Part shown: piece by piece, positions 54,901-61,690 of the stretch
Layout: every line of letters starts with the position of its first letter
Position numbering within the stretch: the first letter of the stretch is position 1
DNA from: Anoplolepis gracilipes
Taxonomy: Eukaryota; Arthropoda; Insecta; Hymenoptera; Formicidae
DNA length: 64,000 nucleotides
Reading direction: 5' to 3'
Assembly (NCBI RefSeq): GCF_047496725.1
Contig: NC_132971.1
Location: 13,202,501 to 13,266,500 of the forward strand
Made by a program: the position numbers and the translations under genes
The notes under the pieces: model-generated
Databases searched by the model: none
What the model saw: only the letters and a program-made list of their open reading frames with translations
Told to the model about the DNA's origin: nothing

Positions 54901-55348
54901 TAGCAGAAGGCCACACAGCGTAATTTCCGTTAGTTCATCCTCGAGCAGTGGTGGAAGTAGCGGTCCTCCTACGACGCTTAATCTTGGATTGGATACGAGT
55001 CCACGACTGCATCATCGTAGTACTACACTGAATAGCCAGTGTAGCGTTGGTGAGTATTACGCTTCAATTGCAGTGATTTTTTTAAGGACATCGATAATAA
55101 TATATAATATTCATCCTATAGAAAGTGGTATTATCGCTGATATCTCAATCGTATCGGATGATGGAGGTGACGGGACTGAAAGAAGTCCTTGGAATTCAAC
55201 CTTGGAGAGTCCTACGTCCTTACCTACGACCTCGACCTCGACCCCTCTGCAATCGCCAACTAGTGGAACGGCGGCATTGATTACTCCTGTGTCTTCGACA
55301 GACACGAATCTCACATCTTATGACCAAGACATGTCTATTAATCTATGA
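10016..55348 (+). CDS. PLEKHG4: Puratrophin-1-like RhoGEF (PLEKHG4 family), multi-exon, 5' end outside window
   Basis: Guanine nucleotide exchange factor expected to load GTP on Rho-family GTPases and so control actin. CDS joins 10016-10141, 51585-52026, 52468-52720, 52991-53066, 53163-53336, 53530-53901, 54089-54232, 54342-54555, 54633-54749, 54846-55049 and 55122-55348. Every junction has AG acceptor and GT donor, and the phases fit; the visible part is 782 residues. Order: helical spectrin-like segment (exons 10016 and 51585), Ser/Pro-rich linker, DH domain (52991-53901) with the conserved helix LASYLLKPVQRMGKYALLLQ, PH domain (54089-54555) ending in the typical Trp helix KAWTEELSNLLW, then a Ser/Thr/Pro-rich tail. 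The spectrin-then-DH-PH order and the RHLDKG segment point to puratrophin-1 rather than Trio. An alternative first exon lies at 25557-26708. Earlier exons must lie upstream of the window or are unrecognised in its first 10 kb. Confidence 0.87.
11053..11609. mobile_element. Non-autonomous TIR transposon (MITE) with TA target duplication
   Basis: The left end starts AGGTAGCTGTCCCAGTTATA and the right end, read on the minus strand, AGGTAACTGTCCCAGTTGTA; the inverted ends match over about 25 bases with few differences. A TA flanks each side (11051-11052 and 11610-11611), as expected for Tc1/mariner-type insertion. The 557-base interior is AT-rich with no transposase frame. A further copy of part of the end, CCCAGTTGTAAGTCA, occurs inside at about 11252, a subterminal repeat. 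It inserted in RhoGEF intron. Confidence 0.75.
12089..12188. repeat. Short inverted and direct repeats in an intron GC-rich patch
   Basis: CGGTAAGTC near 12090 is mirrored by GACTTACCG near 12172, and GCGTGGCGC occurs next to each (about 12110 and 12181). Nothing coding was recognised. Confidence 0.35.
17621..17653. repeat. Two overlapping, mutually exclusive 9-base-pair hairpins
   Basis: GCATGAACC (17621-17629) pairs with GGTTCATGC (17637-17645), while GCGTGCGGG (17630-17638) pairs with CCCGCACGC (17645-17653). Both stems are perfect, and each would break the other. Confidence 0.55.
19518..20021. repeat. Tandem duplication (period 253) of a foldback element
   Basis: Two adjacent copies, 19518-19770 and 19771-20021, are highly similar. 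Each holds an element bounded by the 20-base inverted repeat CAAACAAGAATTTAGAATTT and its complement (19584-about 19760 and 19838-about 20007), so each is a MITE-like foldback. No coding frame. The AT-rich spacers are duplicated too, so the copying came after insertion or by unequal exchange. Confidence 0.75.
21277..21366. promoter_or_regulatory. Cluster of three CACGTG E-boxes in intron
   Basis: CACGTG at 21277-21282, 21332-21337 and 21361-21366, within 90 bases, in a locally CpG-rich patch. The first overlaps the end of a 10-base-pair hairpin (21250-21278). It is a candidate intronic enhancer for bHLH factors. Confidence 0.3.
22383..23025. repeat. Tandem duplication of a non-coding unit of about 300-320 bases
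   Basis: Copy 1 (22383-22700) and copy 2 (22728-23025) share long blocks such as TTGCATTAACATAGAATGTT, AAGACTTGAAAATAACACTT and ACCCATATAAAAATCGAAGT, with small indels. Each is followed by a G-run (22699-22711 and about 23039-23048), so the unit probably includes it. A short frame in copy 2 is not conserved in copy 1, so the unit is not coding. Confidence 0.75.
23060..23760. promoter_or_regulatory. CpG-rich island, possible promoter
   Basis: About 700 bases with dense CG dinucleotides, and overlapping open frames of 116-161 codons on both strands that stem from the low stop frequency. The frames show no recognised protein. It may be a promoter or 5' non-coding exon of the downstream RhoGEF isoform; no TATA box or start site was picked. 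Confidence 0.3.
23492..23524. repeat. GGAAT pentanucleotide repeat
   Basis: About six tandem GGAAT units, one changed to GGAAC, inside the GC-rich island at 23200-23750. Confidence 0.85.
25511..25528. repeat. GC-rich 18-base palindrome at the alternative first exon
   Basis: GTCGCGTC, two bases, then GACGCGAC: eight perfect base pairs just upstream of the uORF. The centre is too tight for a normal RNA hairpin, so it may be a DNA-binding dimer site or chance in a CpG-rich stretch. Confidence 0.5.
25530..25547 (+). promoter_or_regulatory. Five-codon upstream ORF before the alternative start
   Basis: ATG ACG CGC GAC GCC TAG encodes MTRDA then stop, in the same frame as and nine bases before the ATG at 25557. 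If transcription starts further upstream, ribosomes would have to reinitiate or leak past it, which would damp translation of the downstream isoform. The transcription start is unknown. Confidence 0.4.
25557..26708 (+). CDS. PLEKHG4: Alternative first coding exon of the RhoGEF, 384-residue unique N-terminus
   Basis: An open frame of 1152 bases starts at ATG 25557 and ends at a gtgagt donor at 26709 exactly in phase 0, the phase needed to join the exon at 51585. An in-frame TAG at 25545-25547 lies just upstream and no good acceptor separates it from the ATG, so this looks like a first exon with its own promoter. The joined protein would be 1124 residues. The encoded region is hydrophilic and probably disordered: acidic start (MYINEDDSGDDGG), many Arg/Ser pairs such as SSRSIEDLS, SRTESRSSGS and RRTASAP, which resemble basophilic-kinase or 14-3-3 type sites, and a very basic end ([20 protein letters not shown]). 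No known domain is recognised. The exon is much richer in G+C than its flanks. Assignment to this gene rests on strand, phase and position, not homology. Confidence 0.7.
26971..27060. repeat. AT-rich inverted repeat just after the alternative first exon
   Basis: Arms of about 30 bases (26971-26999 and 27030-27060) are imperfect complements with a 30-base spacer. It is intronic and no coding frame is present. Confidence 0.45.
31283..31325. repeat. Short tandem duplication
   Basis: GAACAAAAAATAGATGTTTA is repeated after 23 bases with one A fewer. Confidence 0.7.
32185..32215. repeat. Run of 31 T
   Basis: A pure T run in RhoGEF intron. It could be the tail of a minus-strand retroposon, but no element or target duplication was recognised beside it. 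Confidence 0.85.
34871..34885 (+). tRNA. Possible tRNA-Ala 5' fragment (truncated, non-functional)
   Basis: GGGGGCGTAGCTCAG equals the 5' end and A box of eukaryotic tRNA-Ala as commonly known. The next bases (TTTTTATATT) do not continue the D loop and there is no anticodon arm or B box, so no functional tRNA is present. It could be a tRNA-derived remnant or chance. Confidence 0.3.
37847..37890. repeat. Short tandem duplication
   Basis: TTTATATACACATTACCATG and TTTATATACACATTATCATG are adjacent copies with one difference. Confidence 0.7.
38302..38361. repeat. AAT microsatellite
   Basis: About 19 uninterrupted AAT copies, the longest trinucleotide repeat in the window. Confidence 0.95.
39963..39989. 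repeat. TA microsatellite
   Basis: About 13 copies of TA. Confidence 0.9.
42637..42669. repeat. AT-rich palindrome of 33 bases
   Basis: GAAAACAAATATATA on the left is mirrored by its complement ending TTTGTTTTC on the right, almost without a loop. It could extrude as a cruciform; no function is seen. Confidence 0.55.
43512..43632. repeat. Long AT-rich foldback, arms of about 43 bases
   Basis: Arms 43512-43554 and 43590-43632 are inverted copies with about three mismatches, around a 35-base loop that includes ACACAGACACATATGTATGT-type sequence. It could be a small MITE or an RNA hairpin. Short open frames on both strands here reflect the symmetry only. Confidence 0.65.
44801..45091 (+). CDS. 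Possible small ORF, unidentified
   Basis: ATG near 44802 opens a 96-codon frame: MRYLKTLGLFVAMAIIDFTC, then a hydrophobic segment (IPAFLQLIALRRALKK) and a basic, helical end (GRKVIKVLLNFAITRLVSKR). It could pass as a small membrane-associated peptide, but nothing supports it beyond the open frame. No family is recognised; it lies in the long RhoGEF intron. Confidence 0.15.
   Translation: MRYLKTLGLFVAMAIIDFTCDWYQFSLRIPAFLQLIALRRALKKAGRDEVKVVDRAGRAGRKVIKVLLNFAITRLVSKRSLTDVLYALLRIYDKKS
46067..46360 (-). CDS. Possible small ORF, unidentified
   Basis: ATG at 46360 opens a 97-codon frame, MTTMQLLVFDTDSRGDFVLC and on to SFDSIYDGADKVK. Composition is protein-like, without long low-complexity runs, but no family, splice partner or promoter is evident. 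Probably chance. Confidence 0.13.
   Translation of the reverse strand: MTTMQLLVFDTDSRGDFVLCIQGDEFNASSNSNKLPVTVLSPTAILLHTYRKGKIMRGTACGAHAESEMHHLIREYIHERFAFISFDSIYDGADKVK
48515..48580. repeat. CA/CATA compound microsatellite
   Basis: Mixed ACACAT and ACAT units grading into ATAATACATAT. Confidence 0.75.
51585..52026 (+). CDS. PLEKHG4: RhoGEF exon: spectrin-like helices
   Basis: The acceptor is ttacag at 51579-51584 and the donor gtgaga at 52027; the exon leaves phase 1. It encodes residues 385-531 in the numbering of the downstream-promoter isoform, starting RHLDKGSDLAEAASASG. Heptad-like helices with LARSLKQHLRGFGSRLEDR and FTEMMALAEKLGNEVLLEQ form a spectrin-like bundle. It ends in a Ser/Pro segment (SAPGSPARRRSFAASES) that continues into the next exon. 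This is the first exon common to both isoforms. Confidence 0.87.
52468..52720 (+). CDS. PLEKHG4: RhoGEF exon: Ser/Pro-rich linker
   Basis: The acceptor is tttcag and the donor gtacga, a weak donor; phase 1 in, phase 2 out. It encodes TSWDDSDSSASYACPMESVG, a short helix (LDNIAELRESAEQLLD) and a proline-rich stretch (CSPPRTPPRSPAPRRLVKPP) that could bind SH3 domains. The first codon is completed by A from the previous exon, giving Arg. Confidence 0.83.
52991..53066 (+). CDS. PLEKHG4: RhoGEF exon: start of DH domain (conserved region 1)
   Basis: A 76-base exon between ttgcag and gtaatt. It encodes TILLIMREMIQTERDYVKSL then EYIIE, the first DH helix, with the conserved Glu of the E-T/R-x-Y pattern that contacts the GTPase switch region in DH domains generally. 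Phase 2 in, phase 0 out. It is too short to stand out as an open reading frame by itself. Confidence 0.87.
53163..53336 (+). CDS. PLEKHG4: RhoGEF exon: DH domain, middle
   Basis: A 58-codon exon between cgcaaag and gtaagt, phase 0 at both ends. It begins NYIPELVREDIPQALRGQRN and carries the I-F-G-N-V-E-x-I-Y-x-F-H helix typical of DH domains, followed by the LGQCF-like helix (LVGQCFIRH). Confidence 0.87.
53530..53901 (+). CDS. PLEKHG4: RhoGEF exon: DH domain, C-terminal helices
   Basis: A 124-codon exon between tacag and gtacgt, phase 0 at both ends. It starts EKKFYLYALYNKNKPNSDSL and contains the DH signature LLKPVQRMGKYALLLQQLVK (conserved region 3), then an acidic insert rich in Glu/Lys (GKEEKEEKEDSIKPIVEGE) and the last long DH helix through LRHGNDLLAMDSLRDCD. 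The Glu/Lys insert is probably an exposed loop. Confidence 0.88.
54089..54232 (+). CDS. PLEKHG4: RhoGEF exon: DH-PH junction and first PH strands
   Basis: A 48-codon exon between ttcatag and gtaata, phase 0 at both ends. VNVKEQGRLLRQNEFLVWQG forms the first PH strands and CLRQVFLFEDLILFSKARR the conserved F-L-F-x-D-x-L-L-F-x-K strand pair. Confidence 0.87.
54342..54555 (+). CDS. PLEKHG4: RhoGEF exon: rest of PH domain
   Basis: The exon lies between ttttcag and gtaatt; phase 0 in, phase 1 out. It encodes the remaining strands (KTTDIGLTAV, KFEIWFRKRKPGDTYTLQ) and the C-terminal PH helix with its invariant Trp (IKKAWTEELSNLLWKQALRN). Confidence 0.86.
54633..54749 (+). CDS. PLEKHG4: RhoGEF exon: post-PH linker
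   Basis: The acceptor is ctttttag and the donor gtaagt; phase 1 at both ends. It encodes EVRLAEMSSMGIGNKPCLDI and a Ser-rich end (INDRSISVAQLSK). The early part resembles the short helix that follows the PH domain in this family. Confidence 0.83.
54846..55049 (+). CDS. PLEKHG4: RhoGEF exon: Ser-rich tail
   Basis: The acceptor is ctacacag and the donor gtgagt; phase 1 at both ends. It encodes a low-complexity tail with VISVSSSSSSGGSSGPPTT and many Arg/Ser pairs (RNSIAVS, RRPHSV, HHRSTT). It is likely disordered and phosphorylated; no domain is recognised. Confidence 0.82.
55122..55348 (+). CDS. PLEKHG4: RhoGEF terminal coding exon
   Basis: The acceptor is cctatag; phase 1 in. It encodes ESGIIADISIVSDDGGDGTE followed by a Ser/Thr/Pro-rich run and ends DQDMSINL then TGA at 55346-55348. 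The final residues do not clearly match a PDZ-binding motif. Confidence 0.83.
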
Positions 55349-56507
55349 AATCTCTTTTAATATACAGAGAATATCGCGAAAATAACGCGAATCTATAATT
55401 GATTCACTTGCAAGTTTGTGTTACGATTACAGAAATGTGACACATCGTCACGACATATTTAGCTAAGTACTGTGAGATAATATTGTCGCACGCATGCTAT
55501 CAAATCATCCATCGTATTCTTGTGAGCAACTTGTAGTTTAATATGACGTGATGAAAAAAATATATAAGCCCGCATGCAGTCTGATAGATTACGCTTAACA
55601 CGTGCGCCCAGCTACGGAACTTGTAATTGTATTACATATAAATGTAGATTCTTTTATTCTATAGCTACAGAAATGGTACCGAATTTCAACATTTAACTTT
55701 CAAGTGAATCTATCTCTGTAAATTTTTATCTTTTGATACGCTTCGAAATTCACAGATCCATGTGATCATATAGCTATCGGGCTATTACTTATGAAGCTCA
55801 CTGATAACTGGTTTCTGAAGTAATAGCAACACGTATTTTTTTATTCCGTCTCATTAATTTTATCAACGTGCTCAAGACACGATACATAGATATGTTCTAT
55901 CAAATGTCGATTATATCGAGGTATGCTATATAGTATCATAAATGATATGTACTGATTGCTATTCTCATTTACATTGGCATTCCTGATTACAGCGGTGAAA
56001 TATTTTCTGAATCTTCCCCGATAACTTATGACAATTTTATAAACTTTTATTTATATTATAGCTGATAAATATAAATATTTTAACTCCACATTGTGTTCGC
56101 GCTTACTGTATTAAGGAAAATATATAATCTTAGAGATGCGCGAATCATACAGAAGTTGGAGAAAATATATATTTTCCTTAATTATAATACTATCTCGATG
56201 ATGAATCTAACAAGTTTTGATTGTGGATTATATGTCAGGAATGTGTGTCAAATCAATGCGCACATATACATACTAATTTGTAATATAATGTAATATCAAA
56301 GAAAAAAATTTATACAATGTGTGTAGCCACAAGTAATATAACCAATAGTCTATATATTATTTCCAGATTATATATATAAAATATTATATATTCTTTTTAT
56401 GTCAGTCATTTGTAAAATCTTTTATTATCCGTTATAAATGTAAATCTAACTCTGGCCTGTACTCAAAAGCCAAATTTCTGTTAGTAAGTACTCTATTATG
56501 TTTAAAA

Positions 56508-56513
56508 AATAAA
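56508..56513 (+). terminator. Candidate polyadenylation signal of the RhoGEF
   Basis: AATAAA about 1.16 kb after the stop codon, followed within about 15 bases by a GT-rich stretch (atatgtgtgg). This is the best-placed signal seen in the AT-rich 3' region; others (for example near 57520) could be used. Confidence 0.35.
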
Positions 56514-57347
56514 ATTATTTTAATATATGTGTGGAGATAAATGTTTTGGAACAGCTTAAGATAAATTAAAATGGTAAGCTTGCCTTAAGACAATCCACAC
56601 TCCATATTCCAATGTCTTTATTAATAAGTCGATTAGTTCAACTATGCAGAATCGCTCGTGACTTATCTGCAATAATAGTTAACTGAAAAGATATCCGTCT
56701 TGTAAGTATAACACATGTTGTTAAAAACAATAAGTATAGAACTTGCAAATTTAGGCAAATTTAAGCAATTTTAGGCGAAATTATATTTCATAAAGGAAAA
56801 AATGAGATCAGTTTTTTTAAATCTTTATTACAATCATCTAATTCTTTTGAATAAATGCGACATTGTGTGAAATAATAGGTGTTTGTCAATATGTGATTCT
56901 GCATTGTTACACTGCTTCCAAATAAGTAGATTAATTAGCCATTCATATTGCCAAGGTCTGTCGAGGTATTGTAAGCATACCTTATAGATATTGACCAAAC
57001 TGTTTATTTCATATTATCTTTTGTGCAAGAACAAAAGTATTTAGAGAAGTGTAGATGTAGATCGTAGAGTGTTACAAAGAATTTTGGCACAGTCCGATGC
57101 ATGCTATTTTTTATTATAAATTATATTTGATCGCAGTTTTATAACTTTTAATCAGAAGTAAATCAATTGCGTTTATACATAAATTTAAATTATGACATGA
57201 ATATGCCATACATCGATGCACCTGGCTGAGTATCCCGATCTTCGAAAGTGAAACTAAACAAAAGAAAGTTAACAATTTCTATTTTCCACAAATTTGCAAA
57301 TGCGTGTTTAGTGTTGCTTTTGAATGGAGGGATGTTGGAATAACAAT

Positions 57348-57352
<5 letters not shown>

Positions 57353-57400
<48 letters not shown>
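57353..57400. repeat. TA microsatellite in the convergent 3' region
   Basis: About 20 copies of TA, with one G substitution near the end. Confidence 0.9.
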
Positions 57401-58474
57401 CATTATCTTATAAGAAAATATACCGATAGTCATTTAATATTACACGTTTTTAGATATTTATTAATATTTTTTTAAGTAGAACACTCTTTAGTCCTTAGAA
57501 TTAAATATTTCCATTATGAATAAAATGTATATATTACATTTAATAACACAATAATTTCAGTATTGTACTGTTGTCTAACACCGATGTATTTTATTACTTG
57601 CTAAATATACTGTATTGGGTGCCTTTTGTAGAGAATTCAACTCTTTTTAAAATATATCCCGCACTATCTATTATATACATATGTCTATCACTCCTAATGT
57701 TTGCTATAAATTATTTATAGCAATATATTCGTACATTTTGATTATTATAAGTTTCAATTATGACAAGTGTATATATCATATATCTTAGATTTTAGAATGT
57801 TTATAAAAAGCTTAACAATTTGTATGTAGATTGGTCTCAATGTAAGGTATTTTTATATTTTGTGTAGGTTTCTTGATTTAATAAGTGTGAAAAAAGTGAA
57901 ACATCCTTTAAAACAATCCAGTTCTATGTATTTAAAATGTAAAATATACAATTCTAAAAGTTTAATTTTCTAAACATAATCATTTTAAATATGCATAATT
58001 CACATTTGTATATACATAGTGCACATTAACTAAGTCTCATTTAAGAATACAGCCATAATTATATTAATTTATAAGTAAATAATTACAAGCAGTTACATTT
58101 CAAACGTGTTGCAGATTATATATCTTTAGTAGTTTGAAGTAATTTACAAGGCACGCGAAAGGCATACAAAAAAGTCGTTGCTTTATAAAAGAGATATGTG
58201 CTTATATCCTTAATCTGATTTTGCCCATATGTGTACATTTATTCAATTTCTATTAAAATATTATGCTAAATAGACCATACATAATCGAACAAAGATTCGT
58301 AAGTTTAACAAGATTTACAGACTAATTTTTTTTAAATATATAAAATTATCAATAGAGTGTATGTTAAAAATGTTAAAAAATTTCTTCTATTTCGTCTAAA
58401 AAGTTCTTAAATTATCTAGCTTTGTAAAGTTAAATAAAATTAAAATAATATTTATGTACAAATAAAAAAGCATA

Positions 58475-58480
58475 TTTATT
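58475..58480 (-). terminator. Candidate polyadenylation signal of syntaxin-17
   Basis: TTTATT on the plus strand is AATAAA on the minus strand, about 110 bases after the stop codon. The region is so AT-rich that chance occurrence is likely. Confidence 0.3.
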
Positions 58481-58589
58481 AGAAATAAAAAATGTGTAAA
58501 TATCTCTTATTAATTTAAAATTATACAACAGTGCACTTTTTTTTATGTTTAAAATTGATCATATCACATGTCGACAAAGTTATGTTCTG

Positions 58590-58732
58590 TCATAATTTTT
58601 TTTTATCTTCTTTTAAATTATCAGGACAAGAGACAGATTTTTTAATATTTTTTAGATTAATTACTGATGTAGATGTATCTAATTTTTGTGATTCTATCTG
58701 TTTCTTTTTTAATAATGATCCACCAGTAAAAC
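58590..58732 (-). CDS. Syx17: Syntaxin-17 exon 5: C-terminal tail
   Basis: The acceptor is ttttttag; phase 1 in. It encodes GFTGGSLLKKKQIESQ, the end of the hairpin plus a basic stretch, and a Lys/Ser-rich tail with SCPDNLKEDKKKL before TGA at 58592-58590. The SCPD motif is shared with vertebrate syntaxin-17. Confidence 0.9.
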
Positions 58733-60256
58733 CTAAAAAAAATATATTTATGTATTTATTATCTTTATCTGTTGTCTTGTGTAATTTTAAAAAATGGAAA
58801 TTTAATATTTCATTAACTTTATACAATAATCTATATATAATTTTTATATAAATTTATATAACACTTACCTAAAATTCCACAGCTTAGAGCAGCAAGACCA
58901 CCAATTTTCATTCCAGCTAATAAACCTATTGGTCCTCCGATACATGTGCCTAACATAGCGCCTGCTATAGGATATGCAGCAACTTTATATTTAGAGGCTA
59001 CTTGAAGATATTTTGTACCTTCATTCACATTTATTTGAGTTTCTTCAATATTTTCTTCCATATTGTCTACCATTTCTTTCTGATTCTGTGAACAAAATTG
59101 TATATTTTATGATAATAAAGCATGTATGAGTGCTTTTTCTTTAAAACCTAAAGAATCAATTTTAGAGCTATTTTTTAAAATTATAAAGAAAAAGTACGTA
59201 AACGAATGATGGATTACGCAAAAATTTAATAAATTAACAATAATTAACGACGAGATGCAAAAAACAAAAATTTAATAAATTACAAATCGCATAGCAAGAT
59301 AAAATACAGATGTTTCTATTCTTAACTGGACTGTCTTTAGTGTTAAAAGTACAATAAATAATAGAAAAAAAATAGTCAAGAAATAAAATTAAAAAATGCT
59401 ATCAAATGAGTTATAGTTACAATAAAATGTTGAATTGCTCCAACAGTGCGTCACAAAGATTCTATGTCAAATTGTTAACCACAAACTTATGCTTTAATTC
59501 TTAAAATGTTATGTAATCCAAATTAGAATTATATTCTTACGTGCACAATTTTATTAAATTCAACAAAAAGCTCATGTAATTGTTGTATTTCTTCTTGCAA
59601 ACAACTCCAAACTTGTAAACATGTTTGTTGATGTTGTAAATCTTCTCGTTCTACTTGCAATTGAATATCATTATCATTGACTGGATGTTCTGTCTCTTGA
59701 TCTTCATTCTTTGATAATGTGGGTGACAATTTTGATGCATCTAATTCCATCTCTATAATTGATATTTATATCTATATTAATTCTTAGATTTTTATGTTAA
59801 TCAAAATTAAGAGAGAATATTATATATTATAGTATGTTTTTTACCTAAATATTCTTCAATTGCGCACATGATACTTCTCCGTGCATGTGTCGTTAGTTTA
59901 TCAAATTTATCAATATCAACATCGAGAACTTGTGCTCTGAGAGTCTCCATTTGATACAATAACTCTTTCAATTGCTTAATAATACGAGAGACATTTATAT
60001 GTTCTTTCCTTATCCGTTCCCAATCATGTTGATTTTGATACTGCAAAGATATAATTTGCATGTATATACATATATATGATGTTTTAAATGTAAAAAAAGA
60101 TACAATTTTTGTACATATGCTTACTTTTTTAATATTATTCTTATGCCGCTTTAATAAATCTACATGGTGTGGAATAGCAACATTAAAGTTATTGATTTGA
60201 ATTTCTAAACGTCTTATAGGTTGTTTGATCGTAATATTTTCTGATAAGGCTGACAT
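58590..60256 (-). CDS. Syx17: Syntaxin-17, autophagosomal SNARE, five exons
   Basis: Qa-SNARE that is recruited to finished autophagosomes and, with SNAP-29 and VAMP7/8-type partners and HOPS, fuses them with lysosomes; it is also found at ER-mitochondria contacts. CDS joins complement of 60256-60125, 60040-59845, 59752-59541, 59085-58869 and 58732-58590: 900 bases, 299 residues, close to the vertebrate length of about 302. Residues 1-109 are the helical N-terminal region; the SNARE helix runs about 145-205 with Gln182 in the expected zero-layer position (HNQKEMVDN) and the conserved VNEGTKYL..ASKYK end; 216-237 and 241-258 are the two short membrane helices rich in Gly (GTCIGGPIGLLAGMKIGGLA), the glycine-zipper hairpin diagnostic of this protein, with Lys240 between them. 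The C-terminus FTGGSLLKKKQ and SCPD also match the family. The gene converges on the RhoGEF. Confidence 0.95.
58869..59085 (-). CDS. Syx17: Syntaxin-17 exon 4: SNARE core and membrane hairpin
   Basis: The acceptor is ttcacag and the donor gtaagt; phase 0 in, phase 1 out. It starts NQKEMVDNMEENIEETQINV with the zero-layer Gln and contains both Gly-rich membrane helices. This exon is the strongest evidence for the identity. Confidence 0.95.
59541..59752 (-). CDS. Syx17: Syntaxin-17 exon 3
   Basis: The acceptor attatag is followed by AG completing a Glu codon with the previous exon; the donor is gtaaga; phase 1 in, phase 0 out. It encodes a variable linker (MELDASKLSPTLSKNEDQE) and the start of the SNARE helix (VWSCLQEEIQQLHELFVEFN). 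The ATG here is internal, not the gene start. Confidence 0.9.
59845..60040 (-). CDS. Syx17: Syntaxin-17 exon 2
   Basis: The acceptor is tttgcag and the donor gtaaaa; phase 0 in, phase 1 out. It encodes YQNQHDWERIRKEHINVSRI and QLKELLYQMETLRAQVLD, N-terminal helices of the syntaxin fold, ending CAIEEYL. Confidence 0.9.
60125..60256 (-). CDS. Syx17: Syntaxin-17 exon 1
   Basis: ATG at 60256-60254 begins MSALSENITIKQPIRRLEIQ and the exon ends DLLKRHKNNIKK at a gtaagc donor, phase 0. The start is preceded by AT-rich leader with in-frame stops. Confidence 0.9.
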
Positions 60257-60539
60257 ATTTGTGTTAATGTTGCTCGTTTATAATTCTGCGTAATTTATCT
60301 TTATTTAAAAATCTTTATCTAAAAAAGAATCTTTTATGTTAGTCTCGAAGTTCACTCTTTATGCATATATTTAAGCTTCACATAATCCTCCTAATTTTTA
60401 TTATAGAAAAGTTTTTACGCTAGATATAATTAATTAATAATGAAATACGATTATTCGTATGACACCTTATTACTTCACTAAATTTAACTAACAAAGACAT
60501 ACTCCGTCTCTGTCCAAAAGATCAGCTGTGTTGAATATA

Positions 60540-60743
60540 AACATGCATGTCAGAGAGAAGCCTGAGAGGGCCACGTCGTTTTTCATACGACATTTTTTCC
60601 TTGTAGTATGCTGGCGCCAACTGGATACATTTTAAAGTGGGAGAAACTACATAATCAGATCCATTTTTCGATAAAACTACCGGTAAAACAATTGGTTCAT
60701 TCATGTCCGTGCTAAATCCATAATTGTGGATTGGAAAATACAC
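60540..60743 (-). CDS. Unidentified coding-like segment, upstream copy of an inverted duplication
   Basis: An ORF of 73 codons starts ATG at 60743 and reads MYFPIHNYGFSTDMNEPIVL, then a moderately conserved-looking stretch with PTLKCIQLAPAYYKEKMS. A second, decayed copy lies at 62478-62665 on the plus strand, matching without indels over about 130 bases. A possible acceptor (atggatttag) precedes CACGG in both copies, so this may be an internal exon rather than a complete small gene. It lies upstream of syntaxin-17 on the same strand but has no visible link to it. The family is not recognised; a transposon origin is possible. Confidence 0.3.
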
Positions 60744-60847
60744 AAAAATATTATAAATTTATTAATTATATTTTGTTATATATTATTTTGACTAGGCGTA
60801 ATCCTTTTTCATTTTAATACATTTATTGTTATGGATAACGATATTAG

Positions 60848-60882
<35 letters not shown>

Positions 60883-61361
60883 AAAGAAAATTATTATTAA
60901 AATTATATTTTATGTATATATAAAAATATATATGTGTAGTATATATAATATAAATTTACATATTTATTTATATATATAAAATAGAGAAATCTTTTAAGAT
61001 ACAATTAATTGTATTTTGGAAGATTTCTATTTTTCACAAATAATTAATTGACATACTTTTAATCGCCATTAATTGATATAATTTTCATTACAATGTTTGT
61101 TCATATAAGTGTAATAAGAAAATAGAATCGTTTTATATATAGTTCGTACACAGCAAGTCAAATTGCTTTTATTTAGTTAATAAAGTATACTTCACTATAT
61201 ACATTTTTGTAATCACGTACAACGTACACGCTTTAAAACGAATTAAATATATCAAATAATATTTTAATTAAGAAATTTCCTATATCTTAAAATTACTTAA
61301 TGTACATATTTTTATAACGCGTCAAATTTTATCACATAGTATAATGTGTAATTGTAGCACA

Positions 61362-61363
<2 letters not shown>
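60744..61363. other. AT-rich spacer
   Basis: Contains the TA microsatellite at 60850; otherwise nothing recognisable. Confidence 0.5.
60850..60879. repeat. TA microsatellite
   Basis: About 15 copies of TA between the two inverted coding-like copies. Confidence 0.9.
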
Positions 61364-61414
<51 letters not shown>

Positions 61415-61442
61415 AAGAGAGAGAGAGAGCGAGCGAGCGAGC
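61364..61442. repeat. GA/GAGC microsatellite next to the SNX16 promoter
   Basis: GA copies with a few substitutions, ending in four GAGC units. Its place about 50 bases before the CpG-rich island could provide GAGA-factor sites. Confidence 0.85.
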
Positions 61443-61489
61443 ATATTCTTCTTTCTTCCTTCTCGTTAATGTCATGCGTAGTAAGAGAG

Positions 61490-61690
61490 GGGGAGCGTCA
61501 GCGCCGCGCACGTGATCTGTGGCTGTGACCTGTGACAGCTGACAGCTGTGCGTCATTCATTCTGAGTCTGGCGGTCGTAGTACGCGCACGTGTTCTTATT
61601 CCGGCACCAGCGCCGGCATGTGCGTTTCGCATTCAATTACCTCGAGGTCGAGCGTACCGTAAACGCATTTCTCGCGACGATAATATACAA
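61490..61690 (+). promoter_or_regulatory. Probable SNX16 promoter and non-coding first exon, CpG-rich
   Basis: An abrupt CpG-rich island in AT-rich flanks, 1.7 kb before the SNX16 start codon, and about 1.2 kb upstream of the syntaxin-17 start on the other strand. It holds two CACGTG E-boxes (61509-61514, 61587-61592), a TGACAGCTGACAGCTG direct repeat (61532-61547) and an adjoining GA-repeat. No TATA box is evident, as is usual for housekeeping genes. Direction and start site are inferred. Confidence 0.45.

Larger units (their letters stand above)
55349..58589. other. Convergent 3' region of RhoGEF and syntaxin-17
   Basis: AT-rich, with 3' UTR and spacer features: several AATAAA-like signals on both strands and a TA microsatellite. 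No gene was seen. Confidence 0.6.
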
